Assembly: GCF_000485595.1 (NCBI RefSeq)
Contig: NW_014577246.1
Span: 340,184-381,277, forward strand
Length of the DNA: 41,094 bases
From: Priapulus caudatus
Lineage: Eukaryota > Priapulida > Priapulimorpha > Priapulimorphida > Priapulidae
Reading direction: 5' to 3'
How positions within the stretch are numbered: the stretch's first letter is position 1; each line of letters starts with the position of its first letter. The position numbers and the translations under genes are program-made. Positions 11,325 to 23,600 of the stretch are shown one piece after another. The notes under the pieces were generated by a model that saw nothing but the letters and a program-made list of their open reading frames with translations, did no database searches and was not told the origin of the DNA.

Positions 11325-14300
11325 CGTGGCGTGCGATCCGTCCGTGCGTGCGTGCGTGCGTGCTGTGTAATAAATGTGAATGTGTGTGCATGCGTGCGTG
11401 CGTGCGGTAGCTCAGAAATCCACGTAGCCCTAGCAAGCATGTTCTCGCATGATAATGACCTTTTGCACCGCCTGCCACCAAATACTTGGTCTCTCCTGCC
11501 GCCTGTACAGAGGCCGAGCAGCTCCTTGTTTGTAAAAAACCGTGCGAAACTAATTCATCGCGTTATCACAGTAATCTGCTTGGCGATGGGCTCTGTGTGA
11601 TGATAGCTGCGTACGAGCGCATACCCGCCATATGTTACGTGGAAGAAATTTCTGTCGTGCCCGTTGCAAAAAAAAATACGCGTGACAAAGCGCGCTAAAA
11701 AAGAAACCACAAGAACAGGCGACGCTGTTGATTGAGCTGCGCGTCATGAATGCGCCTAAGGCTAAGAGAAGGTGTTCTGTGGTTCGATAAAGACGTTGCG
11801 GACCTCACACAAGTAAGTGTGCATAGGCACGTACCCTGGCCGGACGCTGTGTTGCGGTGTGTTTCTGAGGCGCTGTGACCAGACTCGAAGACCTAGGTAA
11901 AGTCCAGTAGGGTTAGGCGGGTGGGTGTGGTGGGGGCAGCTTACTGGCGCTTCGCACGAGCGTTGCCGCCGAACAAGTGTGCAGCGAATGCCCTAGCTCC
12001 TGCATTGCGAACTGATGTACGCTGAGTATTAAAGCATCGTACTGCGTACCACTCGAGTGTATTAATACGAGAACAATGCGAAAGTATTAGGGTGCCNNNN
12101 NNNNNNNNNNNNNNNNNNNNNNNNNNNNNNNNNNNNNNNNNNNNNNNNNNNNNNNNNNNNNNNNNNNNNNNNNNNNNNNNNNNNNNNNNNNNNNNNNNNN
12201 NNNNNNNNNNNNNNNNNNNNNNNNNNNNNNNNNNNNNNNNNNNNNNNNNNNNNNNNNNNNNNNNNNNNNNNNNNNNNNNNNNNNNNNNNNNNNNNNNNNN
12301 NNNNNNNNNNNNNNNNNNNNNNNNNNNNNNNNNNNNNNNNNNNNNNNNNNNNNNNNNNNNNNNNNNNNNNNNNNNNNNNNNNNNNNNNNNNNNNNNNNNN
12401 NNNNNNNNNNNNNNNNNNNNNNNNNNNNNNNNNNNNNNNNNNNNNNNNNNNNNNNNNNNNNNNNNNNNNNNNNNNNNNNNNNNNNNNNNNNNNNNNNNNN
12501 NNNNNNNNNNNNNNNNNNNNNNNNNNNNNNNNNNNNNNNNNNNNNNNNNNNNNNNNNNNNNNNNNNNNNNNNNNNNNNNNNNNNNNNNNNNNNNNNNNNN
12601 NNNNNNNNNNNNNNNNNNNNNNNNNNNNNNNNNNNNNNNNNNNNNNNNNNNNNNNNNNNNNNNNNNNNNNNNNNNNNNNNNNNNNNNNNNNNNNNNNNNN
12701 NNNNNNNNNNNNNNNNNNNNNNNNNNNNNNNNNNNNNNNNNNNNNNNNNNNNNNNNNNNNNNNNNNNNNNNNNNNNNNNNNNNNNNNNNNNNCTAGTTGA
12801 CTATCTAGAGTTTAGTGTCATTGATTAAAAAATGTCATTAGTACACCTGGCCGGACAAGTTGTTTCTGCATTGCTGTGGTTGCTGTGAGGGCGGATCGGT
12901 GATTGTTTGTAGTGAGTTTTGCTCCCTACCTGAGTCCACAATTAAAAAAAATATTTGTTTACCCTCATCTGACTCAGGCTGAAAAGTTTGGCTAGGTAGG
13001 TAGGCTTTTTTGAGGGAGTCTTTTTACAAATTCAGCATGGTGTCTACATGCTCAGGTGTGCTTGTGTGGAGATACCTTTTATGTTGAATGTTTGTTTTGC
13101 TTGCTACATGTAATGTATTGTCTACAGATTTATATAATGTACAGTGATACAATTTGTAAAAAAAAAGAATGGGAACCGAAGGATCAATAATTTTTTTAAT
13201 TCTTGGCTCCTTTTTGGCGGGTCGGTCGGGTGAGGGCAAACAAACAATATTTTTATTATGGCCTGAGTGGGACCATGTAATACATTTAATTATCCATGAT
13301 CTCATGTAGCGTTTCCCCTGGCCAAAAAGGCCGGCCCACCTCGCTCGTGTCAATGCAGGGGGAACACATGTATTGCATTTCGTTACATTACTATTCTGGA
13401 AGCACTGTAGGCATTATAGTCTTACGCGGTGATAGGTCATGGTTTGTTACATGTTTATCATTCAGATCATACATAGACCCAAGCTCATCTGTGTGATTGA
13501 TGGGCAAGGATGTGTCATGCAGTACTTCGTTAGATGTCATTAATTCAAACATTAAAAAAACGAAGCACGTGCACACGTTTCTCGCAGTATACCTTTTGGT
13601 ATTTCGGGTAAGAATGCAGTATTTTTTCCTGTGAAATGTTTTATGTGTAGATTGTCATTGTTTGGAAGCTGAAATGACTCTCAGTGTTGCTTGTTGTTCG
13701 GGCAACATTTCATCCTGCTATTTCTTTGTTCATGTTCTGCGTGATTAAATCTGACAACCATGTACAGTATACTGAGAGAGATAGGTGCAAATAAAAAATC
13801 ACAGCTCCAATTAAAACCGCAGGAAACGGGTATAGAGTGGTGTACCAATGACCTCCCCATATATAATCTGTTGTCTCTCTCCAAAGCACGTATCACTGGT
13901 AAAACTTTATAATGCCTCTTTTATGACAGACCAGCGCTTTATTACTTGTGGGCTGGAGCTACTTGGGGAAATGTTTTAGTTGGTTTATGAATGTGCTATG
14001 CTCTGTGCTGCCAGTCATATATAGTGTCAGGTGTTCTATGATATATATATATAGCATCAAGAGCTAATAATACCTCTTAGGTATTATTAGCTCTTGATAG
14101 CATAATATAGGTGTGCAGTATAAATTTGTGGAACACATTCCTATATTAACATTATACCTGTTTTTTGTCATCGTCATGTATAGTTTTGCGGAAAAAAAAA
14201 TTCAAGGGACAGAAAACTCATATTTGGGCCATTTGTAACGATTGCGTCTTTCAATGTTCGTAGCACGAGTAGTCGTGTACTGTTTCAGCTGTGTGATATA

Positions 14301-17300
14301 CGGGAGGGAGAGAGGCGACAGTTCAACAAGTTTGTGTGTATATTATAGTAGCACTTCTGTGTGTTTCCAATCTTTGCAATATGGCATTCTTGTTTTTTAT
14401 CCGTCATGTAAACTGCTGGCTACTCGTAAAAACACTGGTTCTTTGATGAAAAGTCGTAGGCAAGTTTGAGTGACTGTTACCAAACAACAGTTCCATGATT
14501 TGTTTAGCATTTATACATGTATACAATAAGTACCTGTTTTTTTGTGCCTAGTTGACATATATGCAACAAATTCTAAAATATAAATGAGCAATTTTGACAT
14601 CAATAATTGAATTAATGTTGACTTTTGGAAAGGGAGAATGGTTTATTGTTCAACAGCTTTCATTTTGCATGCCTGTGGGTCTGAGTAGACTTGCAGTAAT
14701 TGTTTACATAACTACTGCTGTGCCTGTGACACGCGTTCGCGGTGTCAGTCACCCCTCTTGTACAACAAGAATAACATGACTGCAACAAAGATTGCACACA
14801 GTGGAAGGCAACAACTTAGAATGGTTTTAATGAGAGCAAATAATCATGGTGACACGTTAATTTGGTTAAATTGTGTGCGCCTGTTTGTTCTACGATCTTG
14901 TGTAAATTGTGATCGCTTGTTTACTTATAAAGTTATAATATATATTAGTATCTGCTTAGTAAACATGTATCTCTTCTGACCCCTCTTCCTCCTGCATTCA
15001 TCCCTCCATGCCCTGCCACCCGTGCTGCCTCCCTCCCTTGCTTCCCTCCCTCCCTACCTTCTTCCCACTCTATAATACTTGCATAAAAATATATACAAGT
15101 AAGCAGCCTCATGTTCTGTACACATTATTGGATGGTGGAAGCTTGATCTCCATGTGTGCGGACAACATCTAACTAACTGCTTGTTCTGTATCGTTGCAGA
15201 CGTTCACAGCATGGTGCAACTCACACCTGCGGAAAACTGGCACGAGCATCGAAGATATCGGCCAGGACTTCTGCAATGGTCTGAAGCTGATGCTGCTGCT
15301 GGAGGTGATATCAGGTGTGAAGCGATTGCTCACGGAGACCATCAATATTTTACTCCTCCCCCCCCCCTGAGAGAGAGGGGAGAGGTCCTGCAAGCTACGG
15401 TCATTGCCTACGTTATTTATTTACTAGGCAAGATGGTGGCCGCTGTCCGGCCAGGTCAAGGCTTCGACTAAGTGTAGCTACGTGCCTTTCATATTTCTCT
15501 TATTTTATGTGTACCTAATCCAATTTAATACGAGTGGAAATACGAGTTCTAGTAATAGTGGGATAAAGCATAATATACCTAATTACGGGACTATAATTTA
15601 ATCGCTGGCCAGTTAACCATGATGTTAAGGTTTCTCAAACACACGAGTAGGGCTGGGACATCATTGAAATGGATAGCTGGTGACTAATTCTTAAAGTCAC
15701 TGAACTGTTACAGTTACACAGGCAATGGCATGTTCACCTACATGATAAGAATGTATGGGTTAGACTATATGGCCTTAGATTGCCATTTATTAAAATATAC
15801 AGTACGTATGTGCACTGAGATGATAGTTATCTATGTAGACTTTAGATAATAACTTTAAATACTTATTTCTGCTGCATTCATCAGTACAATTTGTGACCTA
15901 AAATGTTTAGTTGCAATGAATTGCCGTTTGTGTTTATCACATTGTTTTGATCTCTTTGTGCCTAGGTGAACAGTTGCCCAAACCAGAAAAAGGAAAGATG
16001 AGATTTCATAAGATTGCGAATGTTAATAAAGCCTTACATTTCATCGCAAGTAAAGGAGTAAAGTTGGTCTCCATAGGTGCAGAAGGTCAGTGGCATTTCT
16101 GTGGAGCAGTATTGCTATTGTGTTGAAAACACCCTTTACTCAGAACATTATCATGCATTTTGTTGTACACTTATCCAGGGTCCTCTTCATAACTTTAACG
16201 CATGCCGGATTCGGCGTGCCCTCAAAACTGAAGCTAATTTGTGACATCCCATAATTCCTCTGACAATTAAACTTCAATTGGAAAATTTATGGCTAATGCA
16301 CATGCCGTAATTTATATATGTTTTTATTTTTTTTCCTTTTCATATTTTTTCTGTTTATTAGGTGAAAATAAATGGGCAAAAAATGACATGTAGAAGGTTA
16401 TTAATTTTTTGAATCGATGTGTTCATATCCAGACCCTTCCCTGTTTCGTCCATAAACAACACGCCTTCTGAAATTCTCTTAGGGAGAACCTTATTTAACA
16501 ACTACAGTATTACTCTAATCATAAGGAAACTAATAAAGAACATATAATATCCACGAGTAAGGTTATGTAATAGCGATTAATTCCAAGAAATCTAGTTGCT
16601 TTAAAGGGTTCATTACTATTCCTCATGAGTATTAAGAGAAGCTGTATGTCGGTTAATACATTATTTATTCATGCTTTCCGAAGTTATGGTGATGTGAAGA
16701 AAGCATTCTGCATGACCTCTTTATTGCTTCATAATATTTTCAGAAATTGTGGATGGCAATGTTAAGATGACGCTGGGCCTCATCTGGACAATTATACTCA
16801 GGTTTACTATCCAGGATATTAGCATTGAAGGTAAGCCCACTCACAACCTCACATGGAAGCTGCTATGTTATACTATGTTTTGTAGAGAATCTATACATGT
16901 CAGAAGATTTCCACTGCAGTAACTTGTGCTTTTACACCCTTTGGCACGTGCAATGTTCCGTTTAGTATATATCTATCTTGCCGTGAAAGGAAAAACAAGT
17001 AGTTATGGTTTTGGACCAATTTTAGGGGTGTAACTGTAAGCGCTGTAGGAGTTATCACATACCCTTGGCTGAAGTTGTTTTTTTAGCAGTAAAAGTGAAA
17101 AGTAACGATTGACAGAGATGATTGCCAGCAGTCTGAACTAATCTGTTAAAATCTATTTATATAACGCATTTAGTTTCATTGAGTTTGACATAAGTCACCC
17201 TCTCCGTTAATAACCGCGTTGGGGGAGTGGTAGTAGCTTACCCGGGCATTACCACGTTTCTGGTTATGAGCATCTTCATTTTGACTCTGTACTTGAATTT

Positions 17301-17587
17301 TACAGAGTCGACGGCAAAAGAGGGGTTGTTGTTGTGGTGTCAGAGGAAAACAGCACCTTACAAGAATGTAAATGTGCAAAACTTTCACATGAGGTGAGCA
17401 GTGAGGTCGGCTATGGTCTGGTATTTCCGGCCATACTGAATGCCTGTACACATCATCACGGAATGTAAAACAATTGAAATTCCTTCCTCAATTGTTTATG
17501 AAAGTTATTATTTTGTGTGGTATACTGTTAATGTAAATCGTACCAGCATATGCTGTACAGTGCAGTGTGTGTGTGTGTGTGTCTGTG

Positions 17588-17631
<44 letters not shown>

Positions 17632-20600
17632 TACATGTGTGTGCGTGTATGAAGGTGTGTCTGCGTGCGTGCATGTCAGCATGTGTGTGCGCGGATGTGT
17701 ATCAGTGGTCATGTTTTACTTATGTACAGTAGTAATATTTACAGAGATAAGTGTCATTACTGCTGCTTATATGGAGAAATGAGTGTTTAAACATTTTTGT
17801 CTGTGCTCTGACAGTTTCAAGGATGGATTGGCATTCTGTGCCCTAATACATCGGCATAGGCCAGATCTCATTGAGTACCAAGAGCTGAGAAAGGTATTGT
17901 GGTATCTTGTGCACAGGTTGACCCTCCCAGATTTCCCCATTATGCTCATTCTGCTCTGTTTCCTACTCTTGGTGCAGGCTTATTAACAGTCCTAACATTT
18001 ATTTATATATTTTTTTCAGTCTGTGGATGCACACTTCGCCTCTGGTCACAATCTTACTTGTCCTTCCCGTTTAGTTCTGCCATTTATTTTATTTTGATTT
18101 GATTTGTTTTTATAGTTGGAGGAATGGCCTGGCTCTCTGTGCACTTATCCACAGACACCGGCCTGAGCTCATTGACTATGGTTCTCTGTCTCGGGTACGC
18201 TGTCCTTGCATGATTGTTTTTAGTGGTTGACTAATAACGTCGCGGTGGTGGGAAGTAACACATTTACGCACTGTCATTACCACTAACCTGTCTAAAAAAA
18301 TGGTTAGCTTTCATGTTTTGGTTTATATTATATAGTAAGGTGAAGCTTGCAGAATGATAGCACCTTTTATGGAACCATCAGCAATAGTGCTGCAAATCTT
18401 TGGGTGCTGCAAATGCAATGGGTTTGGTACTGATTTTCATATTCACAATATGATAATATATATATATATATATGAAAATTATAAATACAAAGCTTCATCA
18501 TCATGCCAAGACTGCAATATCAAATATCAGGGGCCAGAGGGTTAAAACGTCATTTTCCTTAAGTTCAGTGGACTAGCTCATACAAAAATGGCACTTCGGA
18601 TTTATGGCCATGATAAGACTAAGAAGAGCCATCTTCTTGTAGGGTCAGTGCACAGACTAAATTTTGTAGACTTGCCAGGATATCTAATAATAATTGGTGT
18701 CAGCATTTTTTATCACATCGAAAGAAACGAGAAATGCCCATTCTTAGAACGAACAAACAGTGGAGCTCTGGTGTAGGTCATAGAAGAACTGTTCAAGAAT
18801 GGAACAACAGTCTCTTCTAATCCTACTACCTCTCTTAATGCTACCTTTGTAGTGTTCACCCTGTGTTTATAGGCACTGTCATATGATGTGTGTCTATACA
18901 AAAAAGCTCCCCAATTATGGGAAAAACACGTGACAGTTGTTTGTCATTTGACCATATTAAGAGGCCGTGGGAAATGAGCTGTCATGATTGGTATTCAGTC
19001 TTCAGTTCTATTTCATGGAATGAAGACTCTTATAAGATTGGCATTGTTATAATATCTAAACAAGGAAAGGTCGTTAATATTAGGTATATAATAGGTCCAG
19101 GAAATACTCCAGCTGAGTTTAAACATATAAGAGTATCACACGACAGATTTCCGATATGTTAAAGGAATGGTTGGTATAGCTATTAAGAAATTTGTGGGTC
19201 TTTTGCTTGAAGGGAAATGTATATTTAACATATATGCACAATAGCGTTACCATTATATTTTGTACACTCAAACCGGGTAAAAAAATTCTAATCACTTGAT
19301 TACTTTCGTTCTTCTATTTAATTATATCAATTGCCAATGATAGAAGAAGCACAATCAATGGCACATCTATAATCTCTCTGCACCCCTTCTTTATGCAATT
19401 AACCATTTTCTAGAGTCCCTGAACAACCCAGTCAATGTTGAACCATTATTTGTTGTATTGTAGACGAACCAAAATTTCACAGAATGGACTCGACTACATT
19501 AACAGGCATATTATCAAAGTACATCGGTCTATTTGAAGCTATTCTAGAATTGGTTATGCTTGCTTTGCTACCATTTATATATAAAACGATGATATCAAAC
19601 AATACTTAAATAATAGGAATCTGCTAGTTAACACTGGTAGAAAGGAAGCGGCAGATTTCCTCATGTTATTATGTGTGGTCTCTAGTAATGTGTTCACCTT
19701 TCATCCACCGGCGTGGACATAAATCGACTTTGGCGGAGTGAGTATTCCGACATTACGTGCCAAACACATGCAGCACCAATTAGCTCTCTGCATTTTCCTA
19801 CTGTCACATTTTACGATCTTACGATGGAATTACCTGAGTAGACTCACTGCGTGAATCAAAGTACAGTGTAGCACGAGGCCAGCACCTATATCAGTACTAA
19901 AGAGATATGTGTTTTGATGATGGCACAGTATATTGTGTACTCAGTTGGGTCATTATCGCGAATATGCATGTCATTGGCCAGATATGTATGGTGTTTTTAA
20001 ATCGCATGCTTAGCAAGTCATACTGCACTTAATGCCGATATAATATTTGTATATGCGCAATTGTTGAGATACTGTACATGCAATAAGCAGCTTCGTGATA
20101 GTTAGACATGTTTTCATTAATTTGTACAGGGTTGAAAATTCGTGTACATTTCATTACTCGAGTCTTACGTATTGTTAGCGATGTTTTCTATATTTTTTTG
20201 ACCAACAGGATCAGCCTTATGAAAATCTAAACCTGGCATTCGATATTGCTGATGAGCATTTGGACATTCCGAAAATGTTAGATGCCGAAGGTATGTGCAT
20301 TTATTTGGGATTCTGTCAGTATAAGCTATAATAAAGTCATGCTTACCTATGTTTTATAACACTTTATATTGGAAAAAATAATTCTGCATTTTTTAAAGAG
20401 AGATTACCACTTATATCACTCCGGAGAATATATAGGCATATGATACAGTGAAACTGGCAGGTGTTCAAAATACAGCTCTTACAAATCTGTGTATTACTCA
20501 TATCAGCGTGGTTCAATATTGCATAGAAGCAATGTATAACAGATAATGATAGTGATAACGGATAATGATATGAAAAAGAATTACAACTAGTGGCACCTGT

Positions 20601-23600
20601 AGGTAGGTCTAAATAACTGACTATTGCTTATGCACCAGCATAAAGAAGGGAGTGGTAGATAACCTGCGCTTTATCACACCGTTAGGTAGGGGGGAAGGGT
20701 GCGTCTTTAGAATGCATATTTGTCATGTCTTATTAACTCATTTAGGTGCCTAATAGGAGTTATTCTTCCACCTAAAGCAATGATTTCACTTGTTCTAATT
20801 GTTCTTACATTTTCTCGACCGTTCTGAGACATGCCAGTACTCCTTGTGTAATACCAAGTTTATATAGTAAGGCATATATAGTAAGTATAGTAGTAGTTTA
20901 TGTAGAATGCTCGCACATCATTCTTTTCACAAAGACGTGTGCCGATCTGCATTTCAAATTAGATTTGTTGAAATATGTCAACATTAGCGTGTGATACTCG
21001 CTCACACAAGATGTCATTGACCGAACCCTGTCTTTACATTAGGTTACCTTTGCCTTCATGTCAGGATAGGTACCAGTCTAGAAAAATTTACATCACATAA
21101 ATACATGCACTGTTTTGTGACAGCGTTTGCATATCTTGTTTTCGCGGAAATCAAGAAAGCAGGTGCAAGTTTGCTGTTTATTTACTGTTTTACAGCTTAC
21201 AACAGCACGGATTTGTAGTAATTTTTATGTTGAAGTAATCAGTAATAATATATACGCTGACAGATGAGTATAAGTTTGTTTACATTTATTAATTTATCAG
21301 TTTATTCGGGAAATGACCAATTGAAGAGTAGTTAGTAACGCATTCTATTTGGTGTGTGCATTTGAGTTACAGTAGATATAATAGATGGCCAGTGAAACGC
21401 ACGTGATAGCAGTTGTGCGATATGTGTTTCGTTTTCACAGACATGGTTAACACGGTGAAGCCAGATGAGAGAGCTGTCATGACGTACGTCTCCTGCTACT
21501 ACCACGCATTCGCCGGTGCGCAGAAGGTACGTCCATCTGTCTTACATGACTTGCGACTAGCATGCTGCCCTAGCTTATGTTGAGTTAATGTTAGGACTAA
21601 TGTTAAGACTAATCTTGTTTCTGGCAAGGGGCCCGTGGTTTCAATGTTTAACTGTCAGTCGAGGTTAAAGGCGAAATTGCCCATTATCGGGCATGAGAAT
21701 TTCCCGCGATTTCGCGGATTTCCGGGTTTTGGTTTTAATTTTGGTCATTATTGAGATCGATGCAAAAAACTAATAATGCTGCTCTAGTTCAGTATTGCGA
21801 TGTTTTTTTTCAATTAACGGTCTTCGAGTCGAAGTCAATGTTAAGACTAATGTTAACTGGCATAAGTATAATTTTGTTTCTGGCAATGGGCCCGTGGTTT
21901 CAGTGTTTAACTGTCAGTTGAGGTTAAAGATGAAATTTCCCTTTATGGACAGGTGTCTGTTCTATAGAGTGCACCGCTAACACAGACAGGCTGACTGTAT
22001 GAATTTGTTGTGGTAAAAGCATCTGGCTAGTTAACTGTGTGTGGATTGGTGCGTGTAGGCAGAGCAAGCAGCCAGCAGAATCTGCAGGGTTATGGATATC
22101 AACCGTGGCAACGAAGAACGGATGAAGGAATACGAACAACTCACAAGCGAGGTGAGTCTATTATTCATGAGCCATTATTCATTATTTATTATAGCGGTTC
22201 ACCCACTTTACGTGCGTGTTTCCTGTGTTGTAAGACATCCTTTGCATTCTTCCACTTTTCTTGCGATCTCTCTTGCTGTCTCTCTCTCTTTTTCTCCCTC
22301 TCCCTCTCCCTCTCCCTTTCCTCCCTCTCCCTCTCCCTTTCCTCCTTCTCCCTCTCCCTCTCCGTCTCTCTCCTCCTTCCTTCTCTCCCCTCCTCCCTAT
22401 TCCCCTCTCTTGCTCTCAGACTCTTTCCTTCTCCCCATCTTGCCCAACTCTCTCTTGCTCCCTTTCTATTTCCCCATATTTTTTTTTTTTTTTCTTCTAC
22501 TAATTTCCCTTCAAAATGCCACAAACCAATGGTAACTTCTAACAATTATGTTTTAGCTACTGGAGTGGATAAGACAAACAAAGCCTTGGCTGGAGGATAG
22601 GACCATGGATAATACGATGATGGAGTTACAGGCTAAACAAGCAGAGTTTCGTAACTACAGATGGCAGCACAAACCACCCAAACTGGAAGAGAAGGCACAT
22701 CTGGAAACAATGTTCAACAATATTCAGACAAAGCTACGTGTAACCAACCGGCCGGCGTTTATGCCAACCTCAGGAAAACTGCTGAGCGTAAGCTAACACA
22801 TGTGCAAGAGAAATTATCTGCAATACAATTCTCTGCTCTATGCAGCAAGCCAACCTTTTGTGTGTCAAAGTGTTTGTAATGTCTGGTTGTAAAAGAGGGG
22901 CACTGCAAAAATAATTTTGCTAATGATATATTGATAACACATTCATTGATAAAACACCATATTGTACTCACTTATTTACGTGTTCGGGTAGATTGAGAGA
23001 AATAACCCAGACATTCGCTCGGAGTTTCGTTTCATGCTCTACTGGTGCATGCAAACCGTCTAGTGCCCAAAACTAATGTTTTTATTATGGTTTCGATTTG
23101 CTACATTAAAACTCGATCTATGCTCAATCAATAAATGATGCTTTAGTACGTAATAGAAAAAATTATCCTGGATTTTATTTATGTCTTGACCGATCTCCGA
23201 ACATGACTATGGATATTTCATTGCTATCAAGTTTTTCATTTCAAAATAACTTGGAGATCAATTGCGTGACCAAACTGATCTCTATTTCTATTAAATCCCA
23301 ACTGCAGTATTTTTTGTTGATGTAGGACATAAATATTGCTTGGAAAGAACTGGAGAAGGCAGAGAAAGGTTTTGAGGAATGGCTGCTGTCAGAAATAATG
23401 AGGTATGACAGTGCACTAATACACATAGTATCTAAAATAATAATTCTATCTATAGTTTTACTATCTGTTTGACAAGACGAGAAATAGTCTATTAGGTTTT
23501 GTTTCAGGGTTTTTATTAATAACTCCCTAAAAACTACTGAAAATAGAGCACCCCATCTGTGTACTGACTAACAAATGCAGTCATTATCTGAATGCACAAT

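Noticed and set aside
12092-12796. 234-codon ORF
   Set aside because: It spans the run of N and contains no sequence.
18588-19162. Two plus-strand ORFs between exons 6b and 7, considered as a third alternative exon or nested gene
   Set aside because: No similarity to the CH2 exon, no matching phases and no recognised domain.
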